37,621 nucleotides of DNA from Nonomuraea basaltis (GTDB taxonomy: Bacteria; Actinomycetota; Actinomycetes; Streptosporangiales; Streptosporangiaceae). The translations under genes and the position numbers were made by a program. The notes under the pieces are model-generated. The model did not search any database and had not been told where the DNA came from. It saw only the letters and a program-made list of their open reading frames with translations. Shown piece by piece: positions 1-7,800 of this stretch. The DNA is taken from contig NZ_VCJS01000120.1 in the NCBI RefSeq assembly GCF_005893125.1, forward strand, positions 1 through 37,621, in the 5' to 3' direction. Position 1 is the stretch's first letter. Each line of letters starts with the position of its first letter.

Positions 1-780
1 CTGCTCGGCCTGGGGTGGGTCAACTGCGGCGCCGACTACTCGCGCTACCTGCCCGCGAGTTCCCGGCCGCGGTCGGTGGCGCTGTGGACGATGCTCGGGG
101 GCGCGCTGCCGCCCATGGTCCTGCTCGTGTTCGGCGTGCTGCTGGCGGGTGGCGACCCGAAGCTGGCCGAGGCGGCGGGCGGCGATCCGGTGTCGGCGCT
201 GGCGGGCGCGCTGCCGACGTGGTTCCTCCTGCCTTACCTGTTAACCGCCATCGGCGGCTTCCTGGCCGGGGCGATCATGGACATCTACTCGTCCGGGCTG
301 TCGATGCTGGCGCTCGGCGTGCCGATCCGGCGGCATTCAGCGGTGCTGATCGACGGGCTGCTCATGGTGCTCGGCGGCTACTACCTGCTGTTCGTCTCCA
401 GCAGCTTCCTCGGGACCTTCCAGGCGTTCCTGGCGATCATCGGCGTGGTGATGGCCGCCTGGGTCGCCATCTTCCTGGTGGACATGTGGCGGCTACGGGC
501 GGGCGGCAGGGCCTACGACGAGCGGTTGCTGCGCGTCGGGGCGCCCGCCGTCAACTGGCAGGGCGTGGTGTCACTGGTCGTGGCGTCGGTCGTGGGGCTC
601 GGGCTGATCACGTCGGCCGACGAGAACATCGCCGGCGTCGTCGGCTTCCTGATGAGCGCGGAGCTGGAGGGGAGCACGTTCGGAGCGGCGAACATCGGCG
701 TGGTCGTCGCGCTCGTGCTGGCGGGGGTTCTGTACTACCTGATCACCGCGTTGACCCCGCCGCGCCACCGGATGTCCTGA
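1..780 (+). CDS. NCS1-family cytosine/purine permease, C-terminal part (5' truncated by window)
   Basis: The reading frame is open from the first base and ends with TGA at 778-780, so the N-terminus lies outside the window. The visible 259 residues begin with WVNCGADYSRYLP, which matches the conserved loop of NCS1 cytosine/purine/allantoin permeases (the N-x-x-D-Y-S-R-Y segment before a membrane helix). About six hydrophobic helices follow, separated by short charged loops. The role by family is proton- or sodium-coupled uptake of a nucleobase or related compound across the plasma membrane; the substrate cannot be read from this half. The gene has no visible partner in the window. The family is clear, the substrate is not. 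Confidence 0.88.
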   Translation: MLGLGWVNCGADYSRYLPASSRPRSVALWTMLGGALPPMVLLVFGVLLAGGDPKLAEAAGGDPVSALAGALPTWFLLPYLLTAIGGFLAGAIMDIYSSGLSMLALGVPIRRHSAVLIDGLLMVLGGYYLLFVSSSFLGTFQAFLAIIGVVMAAWVAIFLVDMWRLRAGGRAYDERLLRVGAPAVNWQGVVSLVVASVVGLGLITSADENIAGVVGFLMSAELEGSTFGAANIGVVVALVLAGVLYYLITALTPPRHRMS

Positions 781-799
781 ATTCGACGCACCACTGCGG

Positions 800-812
800 T
801 TACCCTTGGTAA
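800..812. repeat. Short inverted repeat before the orphan sensor gene
   Basis: TTACC (800-804) and GGTAA (808-812) form perfect 5-base arms around CTT, four bases before the ATG at 816. It could be a small operator or chance. No Shine-Dalgarno sequence is obvious here. Confidence 0.3.
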
Positions 813-815
813 TCA

Positions 816-1289
816 ATGATGGACATTCCGTTGCGGCTGCTGCGGTTGGCGGTGCACGTCACGGCCTGCGGGCTGCTCGCGATCGCCGTGGTGACCGTGC
901 TGCGTGAGGGCCAGGCGGCCGAGGCCGTCGGAGGCGTGCTGCTCGGGCTGGTGTACGCCGCCGGCCCGGCGGTCGAGGGCAGGCCGGTGCCGGGGCGCGT
1001 GTGGCTGGCGCTGGTGACGGCGGGCTGGCTGGTGCTGGCTGTGGCGTCGCCGCCGTTCGTGTGGCTGGCGTTCCCGCTGCTGTTCGCCTACCTGCATGCA
1101 CTGCCGCTGTGGGGGGCCATGTTCGGGGTGGGCGTGCTGACGTCGGTGGCGGTCATGGCGGCGGCCTGGCACGCGGGCGGGTTGACGGTGCCGCTGGTGC
1201 TCGGGCCGGGCGTCGCGGCTGTGGTGGTCACGCTGCTGGCACTGGCCTGCAGGACGCTGCGAGCGGAGGCCGAGCGACCGCCCGACTGA
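816..1289 (+). pseudogene. Orphan membrane sensor module of a histidine kinase, kinase domain missing
   Basis: The 157-residue product is almost entirely hydrophobic, with about five to six predicted helices. It ends LACRTLRAEAERPPD. From family knowledge, many actinobacterial NarL-type histidine kinases have this kind of six-helix N-terminal sensor, with a motif like WLAFPLLFAYLHALP in the middle, followed by a linker of the type LYR-LRAEAE and then the HisKA_3 and ATPase domains. Here translation stops right at the linker, and the next 40 bases run into the convergent alkylsulfatase gene, so no kinase domain can be recovered by frameshift. I infer a truncated remnant; a free-standing membrane protein is the alternative. 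ATG codons at 816 and 819 are both possible starts. Confidence 0.6.
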
Positions 1290-1329
1290 ACGCATGGGAA
1301 TCTGGCCCTTGACGTTGCGCGGCCCCGGA

Positions 1330-3123
1330 TCAGGCCGTCACGATGGCGAAGTCGGGCATCGGCCGGTCCAGCACCGCCACCAGCCGCCGCAGCGCCGACG
1401 TGTCCCCCTCGCATGCCACCCCCTCGACGCCGTTTCCCGACAACAGGCCCAGGAGCTGCGCCTTCGTCAGCCGCAGTGTCAGGTCCGCGGTCTCGTCGGG
1501 CGGGTTCACCTCCTGGATCAGTGCCCCGTTGGACAGCGTCGTACGGTGCCGCTCCCCCAGGTCGGTCAGGTGCCAGTCGATGGCCAGGCGCTCGTGCCAG
1601 GCCCGGGGACCGTCGACGCGGATGGCGAGCGAATCGAAGATCTTCTCCACGGTCAGCGCGGCGTACAGGTCCCGGCAGGCGAGGTCCGCGGTGGCGGTGA
1701 CGATGCCGTCCGCCAGCTCCAGCGCGCCCATGAGGTAGAAGTTGCGCCACGTGGCGTTCTCGGCGCCGTGCCCGAGCCGGGTGTAGACCTCGGCGAGCAG
1801 GTCGCGGGCCTCCTTGTTGCCCTCGTCGGCGAAGACGGCGTGGTTGAGCAGCTGGGCGGCGAAGCGCAGGTCGTTCTCCGTCATGTAGCGCCGGGCGAAC
1901 GCGACCACGGCCGAGCCGCCGCCCAGGCACTCGACGTACCTGATCGCGCTCTCCTTCGGCGGGTGCTCCCACAGATGCGCCGGGTTGCCGTCGAACCAGC
2001 CCAGGTAGCGCTGGTAGATGGCCTTGACGTTGTGGCTGACCGAGCCGTGGTAGCCGTGCGTGTGCCAGGCCCGCTCCAGCGCGGGCGGCAGCTGCACGGC
2101 CTCGGCGATCTCGGCCGCCGTCAGGCCCTTGTTGAGCAGGCGAAGGGTCTGGTCGTGCAGGTAGGCGTACATGTCGCGCTGCTGGGCGAGGAAGCGCGTG
2201 ATGTCGCCGCCACCCCAGGTGGGCCAGTGGTGGGCGGCGAAGGCGACGTCGGCCCGGCCGGCGAACAGGGAGATGGTCTCGTTGAGGCAGCGGGCCCAGG
2301 CTCTGGCGTCGCGGACCGGGGCGCCGCGCAGGGGGAGGAGGTCGCGCTGGTTGCGGGTGGCGCTCTCGGCCAGGCACAGCGCGCGGCGGCCGGGGATGAG
2401 GAAGGTCATCTCGGCCGGGGCGTCGGATGCGAACTGGAAGACCATGCGCACGCCGTCGACCGTCTCCTCCTGGCCGGTGCGGGAAATGTCGGCGGTGGGC
2501 GGGATGATCGACAGGGTGCCTGTGGAGAAGGTCATGCCGAGGCCGCAGCCGATCTGGCCCTCGGTCGAGCGGGGCAGGGCGGTGCCGTACATGTAGACGG
2601 CGCGGCGGATCAGGGCCGGGCCCACGCACACGCCATCCGACAGGGCGTGCTCCATGAATCCGGCGGGGGCCAGGATCGGCACGCCGCCGCGGGTGACGCC
2701 GCGCACGCCGCCGAAGTGTGCGGCGTGGGAGTGCGTGTAGATCACGCCGGTGACGGGGCGCTCGCCGCGGTGAGCGCGGTACAGCTTGAGCGCGGCGGCG
2801 GCGCACTCGGTGGAGATCAGCGGGTCGATCACGATGACGCCGGTGTCGCCCTCGACCAGCGTCATGTTCGACAGGTCCAGGCCGCGTACCTGGTAGACGC
2901 CGTCGGTGACCTCGTACAGACCTTGTCTGGCGCACAGCTGGGCCTGCCGCCAGAGGCTGGGATGGGCCGTCTCGGGGCAATCCCCATGGAGAAAGTCGTA
3001 GGAGTCGTTGTCCCAGATGACCCGGCCGTCCGCCGTTTTGATCACTGCGGGGCTGAGCTTGGCGATGAAGCCGCGGTCCGCGTCCTCGAAGTCGCCCCTG
3101 TCGTGAAGTGGAAGGTCTGCCAT
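1330..3123 (-). CDS. Alkyl sulfatase-like metallo-beta-lactamase protein with altered metal motif
   Basis: About 597 residues, close to the usual size of linear primary alkylsulfatases (SdsA1/YjcS type), which hydrolyse alkyl sulfate esters such as SDS. The order is a metallo-beta-lactamase domain (first ~330 residues), a helical dimerisation region and an SCP2-like C-terminal domain. Family hallmarks include HHWPTWGGGDI, RDMYAYLHDQTLRL, SVSHNVKAIYQRYLGWFDG and GAENATWRNFYLMGA. The metal-binding motif, normally HxHxDH, reads HSHAAH (codons within 2716-2733), so the aspartate ligand is alanine. The segment around AESATRNQRD also departs from the usual AEN-TH pattern. There is no signal peptide, so it is probably cytoplasmic. 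An upstream in-frame ATG at 3135 adds four residues; neither start has a good ribosome site. The gene is monocistronic and divergent from the HAD gene. Confidence 0.85.
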   Translation of the reverse strand: MADLPLHDRGDFEDADRGFIAKLSPAVIKTADGRVIWDNDSYDFLHGDCPETAHPSLWRQAQLCARQGLYEVTDGVYQVRGLDLSNMTLVEGDTGVIVIDPLISTECAAAALKLYRAHRGERPVTGVIYTHSHAAHFGGVRGVTRGGVPILAPAGFMEHALSDGVCVGPALIRRAVYMYGTALPRSTEGQIGCGLGMTFSTGTLSIIPPTADISRTGQEETVDGVRMVFQFASDAPAEMTFLIPGRRALCLAESATRNQRDLLPLRGAPVRDARAWARCLNETISLFAGRADVAFAAHHWPTWGGGDITRFLAQQRDMYAYLHDQTLRLLNKGLTAAEIAEAVQLPPALERAWHTHGYHGSVSHNVKAIYQRYLGWFDGNPAHLWEHPPKESAIRYVECLGGGSAVVAFARRYMTENDLRFAAQLLNHAVFADEGNKEARDLLAEVYTRLGHGAENATWRNFYLMGALELADGIVTATADLACRDLYAALTVEKIFDSLAIRVDGPRAWHERLAIDWHLTDLGERHRTTLSNGALIQEVNPPDETADLTLRLTKAQLLGLLSGNGVEGVACEGDTSALRRLVAVLDRPMPDFAIVTA

Positions 3124-3246
3124 GCCTAGCCGCATGCCCGGTATTCAGCCCGGGATAGCTCAATAAACGCCCCTAAGAGCATGAATCTCGGGCAATAAGG
3201 ACATGCGATGATGTTGGACCTGTCAAATCCTTTGCGGGAGCTGCCC

Positions 3247-3885
3247 ATGGAAGCGTGCGTGTTCGACCTCGACGGTGTGCTGGTCGATTCCGAGCCGGTC
3301 TGGGAGGAGGTACGCCGGGCGTTCGTCGCCGAGCACGGCGGCACGTGGCAGCCGGACACCCAGTCCAGGCTCATGGGCATGAGCACCGCCGAGTGGGCCG
3401 CGTACCTGCATGAGCTCGGGGTGCGGATGACGCCGGACGAGATCGCGCGCAGCGTGGTGGAGCAGATGGCCGCGCGCTACCGCGACGAGGTGCCGCTGAT
3501 GCCGGGCGCGGTGGAGGCGGTGCGGCGCCTGTCCGGGCAGGTCACGCTGGGGCTGGCCAGCTCGTCGCCGCGCCGGCTGATCGACGTGGTGCTGGACGCG
3601 GCCCAGCTCAAGGAGTGCTTCGCGGCCACGGTCTCGACCGAGGAGGTCGAGCGGGGCAAGCCGGCGCCCGACGGGTACCTGGAGGCGGCGCGGCGGATGG
3701 AGCTGGATCCGCGCGGCTGCGTGGCGGTCGAGGATTCGAGCAACGGGCTGCGGTCCGCGCACGCGGCCGGCATGCGCGTGATCGCCGTACCGCATCCCCG
3801 CTATCCGCCCGCGCCGGACGCGCTCGCGCTGGCCTGGCGCGTGCTGGCCGGCCTCGACGCGCTCACGCCCGACCTGTTCTCGTGA
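3247..3885 (+). CDS. HAD-superfamily phosphatase (beta-phosphoglucomutase-like)
   Basis: The 212-residue product starts ACVFDLDGVLVDSEP, the DxDG(V/T)-type nucleophile motif I of HAD subfamily IA. Motif II is the serine in LGLASSSPRRL, motif III the lysine in ERGKPAPDGYLEAA, and motif IV the acidic pair in CVAVEDSSNGLRSAHAAGM. This architecture belongs to phosphatases and phosphomutases acting on small sugar or nucleotide phosphates; the exact substrate is not predictable. The start at 3247 is chosen because GGGAG lies seven bases upstream; ATGs at 3208/3211 in the same frame lack a ribosome site and would add a non-homologous leader. The PRPP synthetase follows 33 bases later in the same direction and may be co-transcribed or use its own promoter. 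Confidence 0.9.
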   Translation: MEACVFDLDGVLVDSEPVWEEVRRAFVAEHGGTWQPDTQSRLMGMSTAEWAAYLHELGVRMTPDEIARSVVEQMAARYRDEVPLMPGAVEAVRRLSGQVTLGLASSSPRRLIDVVLDAAQLKECFAATVSTEEVERGKPAPDGYLEAARRMELDPRGCVAVEDSSNGLRSAHAAGMRVIAVPHPRYPPAPDALALAWRVLAGLDALTPDLFS

Positions 3886-3918
3886 TCTGGTGCGCCCTGT
3901 GGCTATGCTTTCGGAATC

Positions 3919-4857
3919 GTGCGAGACATCACGGTTTTCAGCGGCAGCGCCCACCCCGAACTGGCCGAGGAGATCTGCGCCCACCTGGGCACTCCCCTGC
4001 ACCCCGTCCAGGTCAGCCGATTCGCCAACGACGCGCTCGAGGTGCAGCTGCAGGCCAACTGCCGCGAGCGTGACGTCTTCCTCATCCAGCCCCTGGTGCC
4101 GCCCGTGCAGGAGCACCTGGTGGAGCTGCTGCTCATGCTCGACGCGGCGCGCGGCGCGTCCGCGGCCAGAACCACGGTGGTGTTGCCCCACTACGCCTAC
4201 GCCCGATCGGACAAGAAGGACGCCCCGCGCATCTCCATCGGCGCGCGGCTGGTCGCCGACCTGATGGTGGCCGCGGGAGCCAGCCGGGTGCTGGCGATGA
4301 CGCTGCACTCGCCGCAGGTGCACGGCTTCTTCAGCGTGCCCGTCGACCACCTGCACGCGCTGCGCGAGCTGGCCGCGCACTTCCGCCGGTACGACCTGTC
4401 GAACACGGTCGTGGTCTCCCCCGACCTCGGCAACGCCAAGGAGGCCGCGCACTTCGCCCGCCTGCTCGGCACCGGGGTCGCGATGGGCGCCAAGCAGCGC
4501 TTCAGCGACGACCGCGTGGTGATCAGCTCGGTCATCGGCGAGGTGACCGGCAAGGACGTGATCATCCTGGACGACGAGATCGCCAAGGGCAGCACGGTCA
4601 TCGAGCTGCTCGACCGGCTGCGTGAGCTGAGCGTGCGCTCGGTGCGGGTGGCGTGCACGCACGGGCTGTTCGCGGGCGGGGCGATCGAGCGGCTGAGCGC
4701 GCTGCCCGAAGTCATCGAGATCGTCTGTACGAACACCGTGCCGCCGCCCAAGCCCCACGACAAGCTCACGGTGCTGTCGATCGCGCCCGCCCTGGCCGAG
4801 GCCATGCGCCGCATCCACGACGGCGAGTCCGTGAGCGCCCTGTTCAGTACATCCTGA
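3919..4857 (+). CDS. prs: Ribose-phosphate pyrophosphokinase (PRPP synthetase), divergent paralogue
   Basis: The 312-residue product has the two type I phosphoribosyltransferase-like halves of PRPP synthetase, which makes PRPP from ribose 5-phosphate and ATP. FSGSAHPELAEEI is the N-terminal motif, YAYARSDKKDAPRISIGARLV the flexible catalytic segment, LHSPQVHGFF the ATP/Mg region, VVSPDLGNAKEAAHFA the ribose-phosphate-side loop, and VIILDDEIAKGST the PRPP-binding loop. These differ from the canonical bacterial forms (for example YARQDRK and DDMIDTGGT), so this is probably a second copy rather than the housekeeping enzyme. GTG at 3919 is the start; TATGCT at 3904-3909 lies nine bases before it and there is no strong ribosome site. 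Its 3' end overlaps the convergent SDR gene by 14 bases. Confidence 0.88.
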   Translation: MRDITVFSGSAHPELAEEICAHLGTPLHPVQVSRFANDALEVQLQANCRERDVFLIQPLVPPVQEHLVELLLMLDAARGASAARTTVVLPHYAYARSDKKDAPRISIGARLVADLMVAAGASRVLAMTLHSPQVHGFFSVPVDHLHALRELAAHFRRYDLSNTVVVSPDLGNAKEAAHFARLLGTGVAMGAKQRFSDDRVVISSVIGEVTGKDVIILDDEIAKGSTVIELLDRLRELSVRSVRVACTHGLFAGGAIERLSALPEVIEIVCTNTVPPPKPHDKLTVLSIAPALAEAMRRIHDGESVSALFSTS

Positions 4858-5659
4858 CGGTCTGCGCGGTCACGCGCCGGCCCTGGTGGGAGGCGAGGAA
4901 GGTGATCACCTCGGCCACGTCCTCGGGCTGCCCGACGGACCGCAGCGGGCCGTGGGTGCGAGCCGCCTTCTCCACCTCTTCGTTGATCCAGCCGGTGTCG
5001 GTGACGGGCGGGTAGACCATGTTGGCCGTGACGCCGTACGGGCCGAGCTCGTGCGCGGCCGACATGGTGTAGTTCTCCTGGGCCGCCTTCGCCGCGCCGT
5101 AGCTGACCTCGGTCGGGAAGCCCTCCGGGCCGCCGGAGGTCAGGCCGACGATGCGGCCCCAGCTCGCCCCGCGCTCGATGTGCCGCCGGGCGAACTCGGA
5201 GATCAGCAGCGCCGGGGCGCGGACGTCCACCGCGAACTGCCTGTCGTGCGTCTCGGCGTCCACCGGCCGGATCGGGCGGCCGAAGGAGTCGCGCTCGGCG
5301 GGCGTGAACGTGTCGCTGAGCCAGCCGCTGGCGTTGTTGACCAGGATCTGCACCGGGCCGAACGCCTTCTCGGCCTGGTCGAACAGGACTTTGGGGGTCG
5401 CGGGGTCGGCCAGGTCGGCCTCGGCGGACTCGGCCGTGCCACCCGCCTCGCGGATGCGCTGGACCACGTCATCCGCCCCGCCGCCGCGCGCGCGATCGTA
5501 GGTCTCCGGATATGCCGGATGGTTCAGCGGACCGAGCCGTTTGTACGTCACGAAGACCGCGGCCCCCTCGGCCGCCAGCGCGATCGCGGTCGCGGCGCCG
5601 ATGCCGTGATTGGCGCCAGTGATCAACGCAACCTTTCCAGCCAGGCGTGTATCGATCAT
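4844..5659 (-). CDS. SDR-family oxidoreductase
   Basis: About 271 residues of classical short-chain dehydrogenase/reductase. TGANHGIGAA is the TGxxxGxG nucleotide-binding motif, LVNNASG the NNAG-like motif, and SYGAAKAA carries the Tyr-x3-Lys catalytic pair, with the serine in LTSGGPEG before it. An insert rich in Pro/Tyr/Arg around residues 45-65 follows the second beta strand. The product should reduce or oxidise a carbonyl/alcohol with NAD(P)H; the substrate is unknown. The start is uncertain: ATG at 5659 gives MIDTRLAGKVALITG, while ATGs at 5671 and 5668 would overlap the divergent gene's start. None has a ribosome site. Confidence 0.87.
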   Translation of the reverse strand: MIDTRLAGKVALITGANHGIGAATAIALAAEGAAVFVTYKRLGPLNHPAYPETYDRARGGGADDVVQRIREAGGTAESAEADLADPATPKVLFDQAEKAFGPVQILVNNASGWLSDTFTPAERDSFGRPIRPVDAETHDRQFAVDVRAPALLISEFARRHIERGASWGRIVGLTSGGPEGFPTEVSYGAAKAAQENYTMSAAHELGPYGVTANMVYPPVTDTGWINEEVEKAARTHGPLRSVGQPEDVAEVITFLASHQGRRVTAQTVRMY

Positions 5660-5669
5660 AGTTGCCATC

Positions 5670-6398
5670 ATGCACGCAGCGACCGATCGCCTGCTAAGGC
5701 ATTTTCTCGAGGCAGTGGAGCCGTCCGTTCCCCTTGTCGCGTTATGGGCGCACGGCTCGCTGGCGACGGACGACTACCAGCCGGGCCGCAGCGATCTGGA
5801 CCTGATCGCCGTCGTCGACGAGCCGGTGACGATGGAGCAGTGGCGGCGGATCAAGGGCCTGCACCGGGGGATGGACCTGCCGCTGGCGGACAAGTTGCAC
5901 TGCTCGTACATGCCCAGGCAGGAGCTGGCGGACCTGTCCACCGAGCACGTGACGTGGGCGCACGAGCGGGTCTTCCGCCGTCCGGTCACCGCCGTCACCC
6001 GGCGCGAGCTGCACACGAAGGCCCTGGAGCTGTACGGGCCGCCGCCCGGCGAGCTGCTGCCACCGGTGTCGGACGCGGAGCTGGCCGAGTTCGTGCGGAC
6101 GGACCTGCGGGACTTCTGGCTGGTCATGACGCGGGGACGGCGCCGGTGGCTACGCGACATCTGGGTGGACATGGGCACCGTCACGGTCGCCAGGGCCACG
6201 GTCACCTTGCGGGACGGGCGGCTGATCAGCAAGCGGGAGGCCCTCGAGGTGCTGCACGAGCTGGGCGCGCCCCCGAACGTGGTGGCCGACGTGCGGGCCC
6301 GCAGGTATGGCACACCTGCGCCGGTGCTGAGCCGGTTCAGGAGGGCCAAGCTGGCTCGCGCGTTCATCAGGTCCACGATCACAAGGACCCTGCGGTAA
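5670..6398 (+). CDS. Nucleotidyltransferase-domain protein (AadA/aminoglycoside adenylyltransferase-like)
   Basis: The 242-residue product has the nucleotidyltransferase signature HGSLATDDYQPGRSDLDLI, which supplies the Gly-Ser and the two metal-binding aspartates (DLD) of the Pol-beta-like fold. A C-terminal helical region follows, as in AadA-type adenylyltransferases (residues ~140-240, with FVRTDLRDFWLVMTRGRR). Members transfer AMP to small molecules including aminoglycosides, but many chromosomal homologues have unknown substrates, so I do not call it a resistance gene. The ATG at 5670 overlaps the region where the divergent SDR gene begins. An in-frame TTG at 5610 is possible but would lie inside the SDR gene. 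Confidence 0.75.
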   Translation: MHAATDRLLRHFLEAVEPSVPLVALWAHGSLATDDYQPGRSDLDLIAVVDEPVTMEQWRRIKGLHRGMDLPLADKLHCSYMPRQELADLSTEHVTWAHERVFRRPVTAVTRRELHTKALELYGPPPGELLPPVSDAELAEFVRTDLRDFWLVMTRGRRRWLRDIWVDMGTVTVARATVTLRDGRLISKREALEVLHELGAPPNVVADVRARRYGTPAPVLSRFRRAKLARAFIRSTITRTLR

Positions 6399-6410
6399 GG
6401 GGCTCCGCCG

Positions 6411-6965
6411 TCACGATGGGGTGAGCACCGCGGTGAGCGTGGTCAGCGCCCCGGTGATCTGGTCCGGGGTCAGGCCGAGCACCGAGCGCTGGTAGCCGTA
6501 CACCTCGGGAGCCAGGGGCGCGAGCAGGACGTCGACGAGCGCGTCCCGGCCGGGCGTGCCGGCGGCGACCAGGAGCGCGCGCACGTGTGCGCGCCAGAAG
6601 CCGTACGCGCCGGTCTCGAAGCGTGAGCGGCCCACCTCCGAGCCGAGCACCAGGTGCGAGTGGTCCTCCAGCAGGCGCACCATGGCGGCGTAGAAGGCGG
6701 CCAGCCGCTCGGCGGGCGGCGCGCCCGGACCCAGCGGCGGCTCGCCGCGCAACAACTGCTCCTGCAGCTTCCGCTCGTGCTCGTCGAGCAGTGCGACGGC
6801 GATCGAGGCCCGGTCCGGGTAGCGGCGGTAGAGCGTGCCCCGGCCCACGCCGGCCTTCTTCGCGATGTCGTCCATCGTCACGTCCTGCGGCGCCTTCTCG
6901 GCGAAGAGCAGGGCGGCCGCCTCCAGGATCCTGGCGCGATTGCGGGCGGCGTCGGCTCTCTCCAT
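6411..6965 (-). CDS. TetR-family transcriptional regulator
   Basis: A 184-residue one-component repressor. Residues ~8-55 form the TetR N-terminal helix-turn-helix (ARILEAAALLFAEK ... VTMDDIAKKAGVGRGTLYRRYPDRASI). The C-terminal ligand domain is not assignable. The ATG at 6965 is preferred: TACACT lies seven bases upstream (6973-6978 on the minus strand), with no usable ribosome site, so the message is probably leaderless. Two matching palindromes (6981-6995 and 7007-7021) lie just upstream, so it probably represses itself and perhaps the divergent gene at 7135. It converges with the nucleotidyltransferase with a 12-base gap. Confidence 0.9.
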   Translation of the reverse strand: MERADAARNRARILEAAALLFAEKAPQDVTMDDIAKKAGVGRGTLYRRYPDRASIAVALLDEHERKLQEQLLRGEPPLGPGAPPAERLAAFYAAMVRLLEDHSHLVLGSEVGRSRFETGAYGFWRAHVRALLVAAGTPGRDALVDVLLAPLAPEVYGYQRSVLGLTPDQITGALTTLTAVLTPS

Positions 6966-6980
6966 GCCTCGCAGTGTATG

Positions 6981-7021
6981 TGGACGCATCGTCCGCTTAC
7001 ATCAAGTGGACAGCGTGTCCA
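6981..7021. promoter_or_regulatory. Tandem TetR-type operators
   Basis: Two palindromes of the same design lie 26 bases apart centre to centre. The first, TGGACGCATCGTCCG (6981-6995), has 5 of 6 arm pairs matching; the second, TGGACAGCGTGTCCA (7007-7021), is perfect. The shared half-site is TGGAC(A/G). They sit directly upstream of the minus-strand -10 box of the TetR gene, the expected place for autorepression. Confidence 0.6.
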
Positions 7022-7134
7022 AACCTCCGCGACTTCTTCAAGGGCCACTTCAGGGTCGAGGACGGCGCTCGCGCTGATTGTCGGAAGGATAGTCTTGGCC
7101 CGTGTTACCACCTGAACCAGGGGAAGGGCGGCAA

Positions 7135-7776
7135 ATGGGGGAAAGCAGGCAGTCCTATCTGGTGGCCGCGACGTCGGCGGTGTCGCTGCTGCGCGACCCG
7201 GCCGTGGCCGCGGCCTGGGACAAGCCGAGCGCGCTCACGGAGTTCAGCGTCGGAGGGCTGGCCGGACACCTGGCCCACCAGATCGTCAGGGTTCGCGACG
7301 CGCTATCGGTGGACAACGGTGAGGTCCAGACGCCGATCGGGCTGCTGGAGCACTTTTCGAGGTCACCGTGGGTGCAGGCGGGGCTCGACCACGAGAGCAA
7401 CGTGTTCGTCCGGCGGGGCGGGGAGGCGGCCGCCGCCGACGGGCCGGGCGCGCTGGTGGAGCGCACGCAGGCGCTGCTCGACCTGCTGACCTCCGCGCTG
7501 CCCGCCGAGCCCGCCGACCGGGTGGTGCACCTGCCGTGGGCCGACTGGTCGCTCACGCTGGACGACTTCCTGCTCACCCGGCTGGTCGAGCTGGTCGTGC
7601 ACTCCGACGACCTGGCCGCCAGCGTGGGCATCGAGACGCCGGCACTGCCGGAGCCGGTCATCGAGCCGGTGGTCGAGCTGCTGGCCCGCCTGGCCGTGCA
7701 CCGCCACGGGGCGACGGCCGTCATCCGCACGCTGAGCAGGGCCGAGCGGGCTCCGGCCACGATAAGCGCTTTCTAA
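7135..7776 (+). CDS. Maleylpyruvate isomerase N-terminal-domain (MDMPI/DinB-like) protein
   Basis: The 213-residue product has the helical-bundle pattern of the mycothiol-dependent maleylpyruvate isomerase family. Near the N-terminus is WDKPSALTEFSVGGLAGHLAHQIVRV, with the family's early metal-ligand histidine region, and later VELVVHSDDLAASVGI, with the HxDD-like second ligand segment. Such proteins use mycothiol or bind a metal; most paralogues have no assigned substrate. The start at 7135 follows a strong ribosome site (GGGGAAGGG). A GTG/TTG about 33 bases upstream is less likely. It is divergent from the TetR gene at 6965, whose tandem operators lie between them. Confidence 0.8.
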   Translation: MGESRQSYLVAATSAVSLLRDPAVAAAWDKPSALTEFSVGGLAGHLAHQIVRVRDALSVDNGEVQTPIGLLEHFSRSPWVQAGLDHESNVFVRRGGEAAAADGPGALVERTQALLDLLTSALPAEPADRVVHLPWADWSLTLDDFLLTRLVELVVHSDDLAASVGIETPALPEPVIEPVVELLARLAVHRHGATAVIRTLSRAERAPATISAF

Positions 7777-7800
7777 GCCCGCGACGGCCGCCTTCGACGC

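Noticed and set aside
1294..3129. 611-codon plus-strand open frame opposite the alkylsulfatase gene
   Set aside because: Repetitive composition and no family motif; the opposite strand has continuous alkylsulfatase homology.
3223..4818. Long minus-strand open frame opposite the HAD and prs genes
   Set aside because: It is Arg/His/Gly-rich antisense of two well-matched genes, a normal effect of high third-position GC.
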